Notes: generated from the letters alone by a model not told the origin. A stretch of DNA of 53,984 nt from Clostridia bacterium (GCA_003249555.1 QKIQ01000033.1:1-53984), one strand, 5' to 3'; shown: positions 15,944-25,726, counted from the stretch's first letter. Program-made: numbers and translations.

Positions 15944-16140
15944 TGCCATGTGTGATCGGCATGGATGCGGACGAAGCGAAGGCGATGCTGTATGCCAACG
16001 GGTTTTCTGTTAGCTGTGTTGAGTATGTGTCTCGGCGCGGCATCGAGGATGCTGACTCCACAAGAGTGATACGGCAGCGTGAGCTTGGCGATCAATGCGC
16101 TGAGATCACGGTTTCGCATTTTAAAACGCAAGTCAGTTAG
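15940..16140 (+). CDS. Small PASTA-like protein between frr and uppS
   Basis: A 66-residue product starting at the ATG that overlaps the frr stop codon by four bases. The pattern VIGMDADEAKAMLYANGFSV, then RVIRQRELGDQCAEITVSH, follows a single PASTA domain (G-x-AxxxLxxxGF, VxxQ, hydrophobic end strand). PASTA domains usually sense muropeptides outside the cell on kinases or PBPs, but this one has no transmembrane segment or signal peptide and would stay in the cytoplasm. Tight coupling to frr and uppS argues it is a real gene. Function unknown. Confidence 0.65.
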   Translation: MMPCVIGMDADEAKAMLYANGFSVSCVEYVSRRGIEDADSTRVIRQRELGDQCAEITVSHFKTQVS

Positions 16141-16149
16141 GAGTATCAT

Positions 16150-16911
16150 TTGGGCGTCATCGCGGATATTATATTTCGCCGCAGGAATACGGATGTTTAC
16201 AGCCGTGTCGATAAAGAGCGGCTGCCGCAGCATGTGGCCGTGATTATGGACGGAAACGGCCGCTGGGCAAAAAAAAGAGCGCTGCCACGCAGCGCAGGAC
16301 ACAGAGCCGGTGTGGAGCGGGTACGCACCATTATCCGCATGAGTTCGGATATCGGTATCCGGTATCTGACGCTTTTTGCGTTTTCCACGGAGAATTGGAA
16401 ACGCCCTGCCGACGAAGTGGGCACGCTGATGAAGCTGTTGCTCGAATATCTTGTCAAAGAGCTTGCCGAGCTGCACGAAAAGAACGTGCGTATCCGGACG
16501 CTTGGCGATTTGTCCAAGCTGCCGAATGACGTTATCGCTGAAATTGACCGCGCAGTGGAGACGACCAAAAACAACACGGGACTCACCGTGAATATGGCAA
16601 TCAACTACGGTGCGCGGCAGGAAATTGTTGATGCGGTAAAACACATTGTGGGCGACAAAAAGAGCCCCGAAGAAATTGACGAAGTATGTATTTCATCGTA
16701 TCTGAGCACAGCCGGGGAACCGGATCCGGATCTGTTGATACGTACGAGCGGTGAAATGCGTATCAGCAACTTTTTGCTGTTTCAGCTGGCTTACGCAGAG
16801 TTCTATTTTACTGACACGCTATGGCCTGATTTTGATGAAGCGGAGTACGCAAAGGCGCTTGGCTGCTTTGCATCACGTGACCGCCGTTTCGGCGGCCTTG
16901 GAGGAAGTTGA
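16150..16911 (+). CDS. uppS: Undecaprenyl diphosphate synthase / isoprenyl transferase
   Basis: A 253-residue cis-prenyltransferase that builds the C55 lipid carrier for peptidoglycan from FPP and IPP. Motifs: HVAVIMDGNGRWAKKR (catalytic Asp), GHRAGVERVR, LTLFAFSTENWKRP, LTVNMAINYGARQEIVDAV and PDLLIRTSGEMRISNFLLFQ. TTG start behind TAGGAG. Directly followed by cdsA. Confidence 0.97.
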   Translation: MGVIADIIFRRRNTDVYSRVDKERLPQHVAVIMDGNGRWAKKRALPRSAGHRAGVERVRTIIRMSSDIGIRYLTLFAFSTENWKRPADEVGTLMKLLLEYLVKELAELHEKNVRIRTLGDLSKLPNDVIAEIDRAVETTKNNTGLTVNMAINYGARQEIVDAVKHIVGDKKSPEEIDEVCISSYLSTAGEPDPDLLIRTSGEMRISNFLLFQLAYAEFYFTDTLWPDFDEAEYAKALGCFASRDRRFGGLGGS

Positions 16912-17715
16912 TTGGCAAAACGTATTCTTTACGCAATTCCGGCGTTGGCACTACTGCTGAGCGTGGTCTATTTTCACGGATTGTATGCGCAGCTAGTTGT
17001 CTCGGCAGTGGCGGTGCTTTGCGTACACGAAATGATGGGTGCCGCATCGGCGGTCGGGCGTCCGATAAGGGTGCTAGGATATATCTATGCGGCGCTGCTG
17101 TTTCCGGCATACCGCTTTGCGGGCGGCTTTGGCGGCATTGCGATACTCATCGCAATTGGCATGATGGCGGTTTTTATTATGCTGGTCTTGTCCGGTCGGG
17201 ACGCGATAGACGGGCTGCTCACTGTGCTTCCCATGCTTTATCCGGGGCTGTTCTTTGTGTTTATGCTTGCGATTTTTTGCATCGATAATGCGGACATCTC
17301 GCGATTCTTAGCGATCATGGCGTTTGGCGCGGCGATTATCACCGACAGCTTTGCCTATTTTAGTGGCAGGCTTTTCGGGAAGCACAAGCTGATTCCCAAG
17401 GTCAGCCCCAACAAAACGGTGGAAGGCGCATTCGGCGGGCTGTTTTTCGGGACATGTGCGATCGTGGTGCTGGGCGTAACGATGCAGGACTATTTCGGCA
17501 TTGGAATCAACCCGTTTTGGTATGTGCTGCTGGGTTTGGTGTTATCGGCTCTTACGCAGATCGGTGATCTGGCGGCATCGCTTGTGAAAAGAAGATTTGG
17601 CATCAAGGATTATGGGTATATTATGGGTGAGCATGGCGGCGCAATGGACAGGCTGGACAGTGTGCTGTTTATCAGCCCGGCCGTGTTTGCTTTTTATTTT
17701 GTATTAGTGGCATAA
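16912..17715 (+). CDS. cdsA: Phosphatidate cytidylyltransferase
   Basis: A 267-residue polytopic enzyme making CDP-diacylglycerol from phosphatidic acid and CTP. The C-terminal signature is present: TDSFAYFSGRLFGKHKLIPK, SPNKTVEGAFGGL, and IKDYGYIMGEHGGAMDRLDS (the family normally has PGHGG; here GEHGG). About seven to eight membrane segments. TTG start one codon after the uppS stop, with GGAGG inside the end of uppS. Confidence 0.93.
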   Translation: MAKRILYAIPALALLLSVVYFHGLYAQLVVSAVAVLCVHEMMGAASAVGRPIRVLGYIYAALLFPAYRFAGGFGGIAILIAIGMMAVFIMLVLSGRDAIDGLLTVLPMLYPGLFFVFMLAIFCIDNADISRFLAIMAFGAAIITDSFAYFSGRLFGKHKLIPKVSPNKTVEGAFGGLFFGTCAIVVLGVTMQDYFGIGINPFWYVLLGLVLSALTQIGDLAASLVKRRFGIKDYGYIMGEHGGAMDRLDSVLFISPAVFAFYFVLVA

Positions 17716-17729
17716 AAAAGGACGTATCA

Positions 17730-18872
17730 ATGAAAAAGATTGCAATATTGGGCGCGACAGGATCGGTGGGGCGGCAAGCGCTTGACATCATAGAAAAGTT
17801 CCCCGACAGATTTAAAGTCACGGCGCTCACGGCGCACCGAAGCAGTGACGAACTGCTGGAAACGGCCAAAAAGCTTGGCGCATGCTACGTGGGGCTGACC
17901 GGCTGCCACGGCGACCTCGAATTTGAGAAGAAGGTACCCAAGGGCATGAAGGTAGGCTTTGGCATACAAGGCCTCGTTGAATCGTGTACCGCGGGAGACC
18001 CTGATATCGTGCTGATTGCCGTGGTGGGTATCGCTGGATTGCCGCCGCTGATCGAGTGTTTGGATCGCGGGATTGATGTGGCGCTCGCCAACAAGGAATC
18101 GCTGGTGTGCGGCGGACACATCGTCAAGCAGAAGCAAAAGACGTCAAAATCCGAGGTGTTCCCGGTAGACAGTGAGCTCTGCGCCATCTACCAGTGTCTG
18201 AAAGGCGTGGACACCACGGGGCTTCGCCGTATCATATTGACGGCGTCGGGCGGACCGTTCTTCGATTGGGACAAGGAATCCATACAAAAGGCGACAGTGG
18301 AGCAGGCGCTTTGCCATCCCAATTGGCGGATGGGACGCAAAATTACGGTGGACTGCGCGACGTATATGAACAAAGGTCTTGAAATCATCGAGGCGCGATG
18401 GCTCTTTGATGTACCGCCGGATATGATCGATGTGGTGGTACACAGGCAGAGCATCATCCATTCAATGATAGAATATAACGACGGCGCGGTGATCGCGCAG
18501 CTGGGGCCCACGGATATGCGCCAGCCCATCCAGTACGCTTTCGGGCATCCCGAGCGGCTGGACAGCGTGGTGGGGCATCTTGATTTTAGCCAGCTCAAAA
18601 CGCTGACGTTTGATGTGCCGGATACCGATAAATTCCCGTGTCTTAGGCATGCACAGGATGCCATTCGCGCAGGGGGCGCGATGCCGATCATCATGAATGC
18701 GGCGAACGAAGCGGCAGTGGAGCTTTTCCTTGAGAAAAAGATTGCTTTCGGTGAAATTGAAAAAAGCGTGGCGTTTGCGATGAACAAATTCTCGCACCTA
18801 AAGGCAAACACGCTGATAGAGATTTATACCACTGACAAAGAAGTGAAGGATTACGTTTACCACAACGTTTAA
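17730..18872 (+). CDS. dxr: 1-deoxy-D-xylulose-5-phosphate reductoisomerase
   Basis: A 380-residue NADPH enzyme for the second step of the MEP isoprenoid pathway. Motifs: ILGATGSVGRQALDII (NADPH), LANKESLVCGG, VDSELCAIYQCL (metal ligands), TASGGPF, HPNWRMGRKITVDCATYMNK and NAANEAAVELFL. The Dxr core usually reads ITVDSATLMNKG; here Ser and Leu are Cys and Tyr, an unusual pair close to the active site. Together with ispG downstream it shows use of the MEP pathway. Confidence 0.96.
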   Translation: MKKIAILGATGSVGRQALDIIEKFPDRFKVTALTAHRSSDELLETAKKLGACYVGLTGCHGDLEFEKKVPKGMKVGFGIQGLVESCTAGDPDIVLIAVVGIAGLPPLIECLDRGIDVALANKESLVCGGHIVKQKQKTSKSEVFPVDSELCAIYQCLKGVDTTGLRRIILTASGGPFFDWDKESIQKATVEQALCHPNWRMGRKITVDCATYMNKGLEIIEARWLFDVPPDMIDVVVHRQSIIHSMIEYNDGAVIAQLGPTDMRQPIQYAFGHPERLDSVVGHLDFSQLKTLTFDVPDTDKFPCLRHAQDAIRAGGAMPIIMNAANEAAVELFLEKKIAFGEIEKSVAFAMNKFSHLKANTLIEIYTTDKEVKDYVYHNV

Positions 18873-18903
18873 AAAAATGTTACGTATTTTGTGACGGCAG
18901 TTA

Positions 18904-18912
18904 TGATATAAT
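18904..18912 (+). promoter_or_regulatory. Extended -10 promoter candidate before rseP
   Basis: TGA followed directly by TATAAT (18907-18912) forms an extended -10 element; no good -35 lies at the right distance. It would give rseP-ispG-polC an internal start. Confidence 0.35.
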
Positions 18913-18935
18913 GATAAAAAAAGGGAGAACATAGC

Positions 18936-19967
18936 TTGGATATCATAGCAACTGTACTTAGTATAATCGGCGCGTTGCTGGTCATCGGCATCATCATTAT
19001 GGTGCATGAGCTGGGGCATTTCAGCATCGGACGTGCCTGCAAAATCAAAGTTGTTGAATTTTCGGTCGGTTTTGGCCCAAAGATAAAGCAGTGGGTTAAA
19101 AACGGTATTTTATATTCAATACGTTGGATCTTTTTAGGCGGATATACGAAATTCTATGGCGAGGATGAAGAGCTCCACGACAGGGATGCGTTTAACATGC
19201 AGCCTGCGGGTCGGCGCGCCCTGACGATTTTTGCGGGGCCGATGTTCAATATTATCTTTGCTTTTTTGCTTGTGGTCATCACGTTGTGCGCTTTTGGTGA
19301 TTATGCTCCGATGGTTGCCGAAGTTTACGAAGGCAGCCCGGCACAGGCTGCAGGCTTGCAGGCGGGCGATGTGATTCTCGAAATGAACGGCGTCGAGATG
19401 GATTTCACGATGGAAATCGACGCCGCAAAGCGTGCGTCTAACAATGCGACCATGCCGATCAAAGTTCAGCGGGGTAATCAAATACTTAGCTTTGATATCC
19501 CCTATGAATACAGCGAAGCGCAAAATGCGTATATCGTGGGCATCGGCATTGGCGGCCAGCGTGTGACGTTTGGCATCGGTGAGGCAGTATCGCTCTCGTT
19601 CAAGTGGATGTTTCTGCTTGTGAAAGAAACGTTAATTGCTGTGTTTGGCCTGCTTGCAGGGCAAGGTACAGAAAACGCGATGGGCGTAGTCGGTATGGTG
19701 TCTTACCTTGGGGCTGCCATACGCAGCAGCATTGAGTATGTACTGCGGCTGGGTGTGGCGATCAGCGTGAGCCTTGCGGTGTTTAACCTGCTGCCGCTGC
19801 CCGCGCTGGACGGCGGACGTCTTGTGTTCATCGGCATCGAAAAGCTGTTCAGAAAGCCGGTGCCGCGCAACGTGGAGGGTGCGATCCATTTTGTGGGTTT
19901 TGCTCTGCTCATAGTGGTTTTTTTCCTCATTACCTATCAAGACATTTCGCGGATGTTCAGTGGTTGA
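18936..19967 (+). CDS. rseP: Site-2 protease RseP/RasP (M50 family)
   Basis: A 343-residue intramembrane zinc protease. The catalytic HExxH is in MVHELGHF near residue 27, within the first membrane helix. A PDZ domain follows (about residues 120-200, EGSPAQAAGLQAGDVILEMNG), and the second zinc ligand lies in NLLPLPALDGGRL. Four transmembrane segments. TTG start behind GGGAGA. It cleaves membrane-bound anti-sigma factors and signal-peptide remnants; no RsiW-type substrate is encoded nearby. Confidence 0.95.
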   Translation: MDIIATVLSIIGALLVIGIIIMVHELGHFSIGRACKIKVVEFSVGFGPKIKQWVKNGILYSIRWIFLGGYTKFYGEDEELHDRDAFNMQPAGRRALTIFAGPMFNIIFAFLLVVITLCAFGDYAPMVAEVYEGSPAQAAGLQAGDVILEMNGVEMDFTMEIDAAKRASNNATMPIKVQRGNQILSFDIPYEYSEAQNAYIVGIGIGGQRVTFGIGEAVSLSFKWMFLLVKETLIAVFGLLAGQGTENAMGVVGMVSYLGAAIRSSIEYVLRLGVAISVSLAVFNLLPLPALDGGRLVFIGIEKLFRKPVPRNVEGAIHFVGFALLIVVFFLITYQDISRMFSG

Positions 19968-19968
19968 T

Positions 19969-21018
19969 ATGAAAAGACAAACCAAAAGCGTGCACGTCGG
20001 CGATGCCATTATCGGCGGCGGCCACAGCGTGCTGATTCAATCGATGACAAATACGGATACGGCGGATACGGCGGCGACACTTGAGCAGATTGCGCGCCTA
20101 GAAGACGCGGGCTGCGAGGCTGTCCGCTGCGCGTTCTACGGCGAAGAATGCGCAGCCCCATTCCGTGAAATAAAAAAGCACATGCACGTGCCGTTGATTG
20201 CGGACGTGCATTTTGATGCGCGGCTGGCTGTGCTGGCTATGGAAAACGGTGCGGACAAGGTGCGCATCAACCCCGGCAATCTGCGCGGTGAAGGTGCGTT
20301 GGAAATGGTTGTACAAAAGGCGAAGGAGACGGGTGCCGCACTGCGTATCGGCGTAAATTCAGGGTCTATGGAAAAACACCTGCTGGAAAAACACGGTGGA
20401 CTCACACCTGAGGCCTTGGCAGAGAGCGCCAAGAACTGGACGCGTCGCGTATACGATATGGGGTTCGACCGTGTGGTGGTATCCATCAAAGCATCCTCGG
20501 TGCCCAAGTGCGTGCAGGCAAACCGTGCGTTTGCCGCTGAATGCGAAGCGCCGTTGCATATCGGCATCACTGAAGCGGGTACGTATGAAAATGCCATTGT
20601 CAAATCGGCAGTGGGGCTGGGCGCGCTGCTGCTGGACGGTATCGGCGACACGATACGCGTGTCTATCACGGGTGATCCGGTGAGCGAAATTGAAGCCGCC
20701 AAGCGGATATTGCAAAGCGCAGGTGTTCGGACTTTTTATTCTGAGGTCATCAGCTGCCCCACATGCGGACGTACCAGGATCGATCTGACTGCGCTGGCGA
20801 AAAACGTAGAGGATATACTTGCCGCAAGGTCGTGCGCGGTCACGGCGGCGGTGATGGGCTGTATCGTGAACGGACCGGGCGAAGCAAAGCATGCGGATAT
20901 CGGCATCGCGGGCGGCGACAAGAAAGCCGCGCTTTTTGCCAAGGGCGAGCTTATCGGCACATACGCCGAAGAAGACATTCTAAACGCTTTTACACAATAT
21001 CTCGATAAACATTTTTAA
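19969..21018 (+). CDS. ispG: 4-hydroxy-3-methylbut-2-enyl diphosphate synthase
   Basis: A 349-residue Fe-S enzyme for the penultimate MEP step (MEcPP to HMBPP). TIM-barrel part: VLIQSMTNTDTADTAAT, IADVHFDARLA, KVRINPGN. C-terminal [4Fe-4S] ligands: SCPTCGRTRIDL and VMGCIVNGPGEA (Cys, Cys, Cys and Glu). An in-frame GTG at 19960 would overlap rseP, but ATG 19969 directly after the rseP stop is the natural start. Confidence 0.96.
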   Translation: MKRQTKSVHVGDAIIGGGHSVLIQSMTNTDTADTAATLEQIARLEDAGCEAVRCAFYGEECAAPFREIKKHMHVPLIADVHFDARLAVLAMENGADKVRINPGNLRGEGALEMVVQKAKETGAALRIGVNSGSMEKHLLEKHGGLTPEALAESAKNWTRRVYDMGFDRVVVSIKASSVPKCVQANRAFAAECEAPLHIGITEAGTYENAIVKSAVGLGALLLDGIGDTIRVSITGDPVSEIEAAKRILQSAGVRTFYSEVISCPTCGRTRIDLTALAKNVEDILAARSCAVTAAVMGCIVNGPGEAKHADIGIAGGDKKAALFAKGELIGTYAEEDILNAFTQYLDKHF

Positions 21019-21062
21019 GGAAACGCGTTTAATCAGCGGTTTTCTGATTAAGGGGGCCATGG

Positions 21063-24000
21063 GTGGATCGAAACAAAGATTTTTTTGCTGCGCTGAAAAA
21101 AAACGTGAGCGTGGACGACAGCTGCGACCTCCAATTCAAAAAGGTTCAGCACGATGTGAAAAACGCTCGTATAAAGATCCATTTTTGCAGCAAACTGCTG
21201 CCCGCCAAAGCTTGCCTTGACATAGAAAATTTCGTCAGAAAAAACGTGCAAGAAGATGCGGAGGTCTGCTTTGAATACCAAGATATAAACAGAGATAATC
21301 CCGTTAATTTCGAAAATCATATAAAAGACTTATGCGGCGCATACAGAGAGGCTTTCACGCCTTTTTTATCGCGCTGCCTCGTTAAGCTCAAGGAAAAAAC
21401 ACTGCATGTGGATTTTGCGGACGACTTTGCGCCTGAGCTTTTTTCGTCTATGGGCATAAAGGATTATCTGGCCGGTTATTTAGCGCGCTGTCTTGGTAAG
21501 GGTGCGGCTGTGGTCGTCGGCCGGTGCGAGCCCGATGCGCTGCCTGCACCTGCGCGTAAAAGAACTGTCAAAGAGACAAAGGTACCCGTGAGCACTGTTG
21601 TGCCGGAGCCAACGGTTAAGCAGGACAAGCCCACAGCTGCCAAGGCAGCACCCGCACAGCAAAAAGATAAAGAGACGCCGCTTATACACGGCAAGCATGT
21701 ACAGGGAGATCCGACGCCCATCAAAGAGCTTTCCGAGCTGACGGGCACATGCGTGATCAGCGGGCAGATGATGGACATAAAATCCTTCGATATCAAGAAC
21801 GAAACGCGCGGCAAACGCTCCATTATTGTGTTCAGCGTGACCGATTTGACATCGACGGTGACATGCAAGGCGTTTGTCGGTCAAGATAAATGCGAGGAAA
21901 TCAAGGGACGGATGCAAAAAGCTTCCGCGCTGCGCGTGGGGGGAACGGCGGCATACGACAGCTATTCACGCGAGCTTTGTATCACTGTCAAGAGTATAGA
22001 AGAAACCAAGGCGAAACGGCGAGAGGATAACGCCGAAATCAAGCGTGTGGAGCTGCACATGCATACCAACATGAGCGCGCTGGACGGGTGCGCAGACGAG
22101 GTGGACGTGGTAAAACGCGCCGCTGCATTCGGGCATGAGGCTGTCGCAATTACCGACCACGGTGTGGTGCAAGCGTTTCCGCGCGCGTTTGATACCGCAA
22201 AGAAGCTGGGTATCAAGGTGATATACGGCATGGAAGCATATATGTTCGACGATGTGGGGCGCTCGTATAGTGAGGAATTTGAGGAAGAATACGTGGTGTT
22301 CGACTTGGAAACGACAGGGTTGAATCCAAGATTCTGCGGCATCACCGAAATTGGCGCGGTGCGGCTGCGTCGCGGTGAGATTGTGGACACATTCTCCACG
22401 TTCGTCAATCCGGAGCAGCCTATCAGCCAGCAGATCACGGATATCACCGGCATCACCGATGAAATGGTGAAGGGTGCGCCCAAAATGGGAGAGGCGCTTA
22501 AGATGTTTAAGGAATACGCGGGCAATTCGCCACTGGCCGCGCACAACGCATCCTTCGACATGAGCTTTATCAAAAAGCACGGAGAAGATAACGGTATTCG
22601 CTTTGACAACATGAGCCTGGATACGGTCGGGCTTTTTAAGCGTGCGTTTCCGGGGCACAAATCGTACAGCCTTGGCAATCTGGCCACTGACTTTGGCATT
22701 AAGCTGCGGCATCACCGTGCGCTCGATGACGCGGAGTGCACCGCAAAAATCATGGCGATGGCCATAAAAAAACAAAGCAAGTCGCCGAAGCAGTTGGATG
22801 CCGGGGATGAGAAGACGAAGAAATCGTATCATGTGATTTTGCTTTGCAAGGACAAGAAAGGACTTTTCAATCTTTATAAGCTGGTCAGCGATTCGCATAT
22901 CAACCATTTTTACAGGCGGCCGCGCATGCCCAAGTCGCTGCTGATACAGCACCGCGAGGGGTTGATTGTGGGCTCGGCATGCGAGCAGGGAGAGCTGATA
23001 CAGGCTATGCTGCGCTTTGCGTCTGAGGGCGAGATTGAGGAGATTGCTTCGTTTTACGATTATCTCGAGGTACAGCCGGACGGCAACAATTTCTTTATGG
23101 TGCGTGAGGGGCGTTTAAGAGACACGGAAGCGGTGCGCGATATCACGCGGAGCATAGTCAAGCTCGGAGAAAAGCTGGGAAAGAGCGTCATCGCGACCTG
23201 CGACGCACACTTTATCGAACCACAGGACGAATACTTCCGCCGTATTCTGATGCACGGGCAGAAATTCTCGGATGCAGACAATCAGGCGCCGCTTTTTTTC
23301 CGTACCACGGAAGAGATGCTGGCCGAGTTTTCATATTTGGGCGAAGAAAAAGCACGCGAGATCGTCATTGAAAACACACGCGCCATCGCGGAACAGGTGG
23401 AGAACATCAAGCTGCTGCCTGACGATACCGCGATGCCCGAGATTCCCGACGCTGCGGAAAAGCTGGAGCGTATGTGCTTTGAAAATGCGCGTGCCCAATA
23501 CGGCGATCCGCTGCCCGAGATGGTAGAAAAACGACTTCGGTTTGAACTGGACAATATCATCCATCACGGATACAGCGTGCTGTATTATATCGCTTACGAG
23601 CTTGTGAAGCATTCTCTGGACGATGGATATCTTGTGGGGTCGCGTGGGTCGGTGGGCTCATCGCTCGCGGCCACGATGGCGGGCATCACCGAGGTGAACG
23701 CGCTGCCGCCGCATTATGTGTGCCCGAACTGCCGTCACAGCGATTTTGATGTGGATACGGGCAAGTTCGCGTGCGGCCCTGATCTGCCGCCTAAGGACTG
23801 CCCTCGATGCGGTACGCCGTATATACGCGAGGGTTACGAGATACCGTTTGCGACGTTCCTCGGCATTAATGCAGACAAGGTGCCGGATATTGATCTGAAT
23901 TTTTCGGGCGTCTATCAGCCCGAAGCGCATAAGTTTATACTCGATTTCTTTGGAGAAGAGCACGTGTTCCGCGCAGGAACCATCAGCAGCATAAAGGATC

Positions 24001-25316
24001 AGACGGCCTACGGCTTCGTTAAAAACTATCTTCAGGAAAAAGGATTAACGGCAAGTAAGGCTGAGATCGACCGGCTTACCAAGGGTGTGTCGGGCACCAA
24101 GCGCACCACGGGTCAGCACCCGGGAGGCCTTGTCATACTGCCCAAAAGCCGCGACATCCATGAGTTTACACCGATACAGCATCCCGCAAACGATGCGTCA
24201 TCAGGCAGCGTGACCACGCATTACAACTTCAACTCGCTTCATGACCGGCTTGTGAAGCTGGATATTCTCGGGCACGACGATCCGACGGCGCTTCGTATGC
24301 TGCAGGATATCACTGGGATGGACCCCAAAGAGGTGCCGATAAACGACAGCGACACTCTTTCGCTGTTTTCCACCACAAAGGCGCTGGGGCTTAAGCCTGA
24401 GCAGATACTCGGCTGTCAGGTGGGCAGCATAGGGATTCCTGAATTCGGCACCAAGTTTGTGCGGCAGATACTCGTGGAAACACAGCCGACAACGATAGAC
24501 GAGCTGGTGCGTATCGCGGGGCTCTCACACGGCACCGACGTGTGGCTGAACAATGCGCAGGACTTGATTCAGGCCGGCACTGCCACTTTGCGCGAGGTAA
24601 TTTGTACGCGTGACGATATCATGAACTATCTTGTGGCAAAGGGCATGGATGCCACGGAATCGTTTTTTATTATGGAATCGGTCAGAAAAGGCAAGGGCTT
24701 AAAGGACGATTGGGAAGAGCACATGCGGCAGGCGAAGGTGCCCGACTGGTTTATCGATTCGTGTAAAAAAATCGCCTATATGTTCCCGCGGGCGCATGCC
24801 GTGGCCTATGTGATGATGGCGCTGCGCATCGCCTATTTCAAGGTGCACCATCCGCGCGCGTTTTATGCGACATATTTCAGCGTGCGTGCCGATAACCTCG
24901 ACGCGGCGCATCTGCATTCGGGTGAGACTGTGAGGGCGCGTATCGCGTACATTGAAGGGCAGGGAAAGGCGGCCACAGCGCTGGAGCAATCGCAGCTGAC
25001 CGTGCTCGAAGTGGCGCTTGAAATGTATGAACGCGGTATCGAGTTTCTGCCGTGCGACCTTTATCAATCCGACGCGACCAATTGTGTCATCGAGGATGAG
25101 GGGCTAAGGCTTCCGTTCACTGCACTTGGTGGTACAGGCGTATCGGCAGCGCAGGGTATTGTGCGGGCGCGTGGGCAAGAAAAGTTCCTTTCAATTGAAG
25201 ATTTAAAGAAACGCTCTGGAATATCGAGCGCCGTGGTTTCCAAGCTTGAAGAAAACGGGTGTTTGAAAGGCTTGCTTAAAAGCAATCAACTGAGTTTATT
25301 TGATTTAACAAGCTAG
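21063..25316 (+). CDS. polC: DNA polymerase III PolC-type alpha subunit
   Basis: The 1417-residue Gram-positive replicative polymerase. Order: N-terminal domain (about 1-220), OB fold (about 225-320), PHP domain starting ELHMHTNMSALDG (residue 329), an inserted DEDD proofreading exonuclease (VVFDLETTGLNPR at about 411 to HRALDDAECTA), the rest of PHP, a zinc finger (CPNCRHSDF ... CPRCGTPY, about 885), and the polymerase core with PDIDLNFSG near 940 supplying catalytic Asp residues. GTG start behind AAGGGGG. An ATG at 21059 is in another frame. A small hairpin (AATCAG/CTGATT, 21030-21048) lies just upstream. It ends the housekeeping block; usual downstream neighbours of polC are absent. Confidence 0.97.
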   Translation: MDRNKDFFAALKKNVSVDDSCDLQFKKVQHDVKNARIKIHFCSKLLPAKACLDIENFVRKNVQEDAEVCFEYQDINRDNPVNFENHIKDLCGAYREAFTPFLSRCLVKLKEKTLHVDFADDFAPELFSSMGIKDYLAGYLARCLGKGAAVVVGRCEPDALPAPARKRTVKETKVPVSTVVPEPTVKQDKPTAAKAAPAQQKDKETPLIHGKHVQGDPTPIKELSELTGTCVISGQMMDIKSFDIKNETRGKRSIIVFSVTDLTSTVTCKAFVGQDKCEEIKGRMQKASALRVGGTAAYDSYSRELCITVKSIEETKAKRREDNAEIKRVELHMHTNMSALDGCADEVDVVKRAAAFGHEAVAITDHGVVQAFPRAFDTAKKLGIKVIYGMEAYMFDDVGRSYSEEFEEEYVVFDLETTGLNPRFCGITEIGAVRLRRGEIVDTFSTFVNPEQPISQQITDITGITDEMVKGAPKMGEALKMFKEYAGNSPLAAHNASFDMSFIKKHGEDNGIRFDNMSLDTVGLFKRAFPGHKSYSLGNLATDFGIKLRHHRALDDAECTAKIMAMAIKKQSKSPKQLDAGDEKTKKSYHVILLCKDKKGLFNLYKLVSDSHINHFYRRPRMPKSLLIQHREGLIVGSACEQGELIQAMLRFASEGEIEEIASFYDYLEVQPDGNNFFMVREGRLRDTEAVRDITRSIVKLGEKLGKSVIATCDAHFIEPQDEYFRRILMHGQKFSDADNQAPLFFRTTEEMLAEFSYLGEEKAREIVIENTRAIAEQVENIKLLPDDTAMPEIPDAAEKLERMCFENARAQYGDPLPEMVEKRLRFELDNIIHHGYSVLYYIAYELVKHSLDDGYLVGSRGSVGSSLAATMAGITEVNALPPHYVCPNCRHSDFDVDTGKFACGPDLPPKDCPRCGTPYIREGYEIPFATFLGINADKVPDIDLNFSGVYQPEAHKFILDFFGEEHVFRAGTISSIKDQTAYGFVKNYLQEKGLTASKAEIDRLTKGVSGTKRTTGQHPGGLVILPKSRDIHEFTPIQHPANDASSGSVTTHYNFNSLHDRLVKLDILGHDDPTALRMLQDITGMDPKEVPINDSDTLSLFSTTKALGLKPEQILGCQVGSIGIPEFGTKFVRQILVETQPTTIDELVRIAGLSHGTDVWLNNAQDLIQAGTATLREVICTRDDIMNYLVAKGMDATESFFIMESVRKGKGLKDDWEEHMRQAKVPDWFIDSCKKIAYMFPRAHAVAYVMMALRIAYFKVHHPRAFYATYFSVRADNLDAAHLHSGETVRARIAYIEGQGKAATALEQSQLTVLEVALEMYERGIEFLPCDLYQSDATNCVIEDEGLRLPFTALGGTGVSAAQGIVRARGQEKFLSIEDLKKRSGISSAVVSKLEENGCLKGLLKSNQLSLFDLTS

Positions 25317-25512
25317 AAAGGCACCCTTCTATGGGAATTGCACCGGATGAGAACCCGGCGTGAGCTTGCCGAAAAACCTTCGGTTTTCCGCCAGTTTTTT
25401 AGGTTTTGCTTGTTCCTCGCTACGCTCGAAACAGCGAAAAACCACAAGGTGTGGGCTGCGCGGGCAAAGCCCGTCTTGCCCAAAAATTAAATTTTTAGTT
25501 TTTTTGACAGTC

Positions 25513-25541
25513 TGGCGCCAGATGAGATTCCGGCGCTTTTT
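25513..25541 (+). terminator. Probable terminator downstream of polC
   Basis: GCGCC (25515-25519) pairs with GGCGC (25532-25536) and is followed by T5 (25537-25541). Loop of 12 bases. A perfect palindrome TCTGGCGCCAGA overlaps the left arm. Confidence 0.45.
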
Positions 25542-25705
25542 GTATGCTTTGGATTATGACACAATCATAAAAAACGAACAGAGCCGTAAGTTTACGCACT
25601 TAATCCTTGCTAATAAATATGAATCATCCAATTTGCACTTTTTAATACTGCTAGATGTTTGAAGATATTATAAACTCTCGGGGCATTTATAATATACGCT
25701 ATGCG

Positions 25706-25726
25706 TTTAACTAAACGTGAGTTAAA
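25706..25726. promoter_or_regulatory. Inverted repeat, candidate operator for the locus LacI regulator
   Basis: TTTAACT (25706-25712) and AGTTAAA (25720-25726) form a perfect 7-base inverted repeat around a 7-base spacer containing a central CG, a feature of LacI-family operators. It lies 112 bases upstream of the -35 box, so it is not a simple roadblock site. Assignment to the regulator at 44024 is inference. Confidence 0.35.

Noticed and set aside
21966-22952. A long open frame on the minus strand inside polC
   Set aside because: It is antisense to clearly conserved PHP and exonuclease sequence; arises from codon bias, with no promoter or family resemblance.
25360-25662. An open frame of about 100 codons between polC and the BMC operon
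   Set aside because: It runs through hairpins and a terminator, has no ribosome-binding site, no recognisable domain and composition typical of non-coding DNA.
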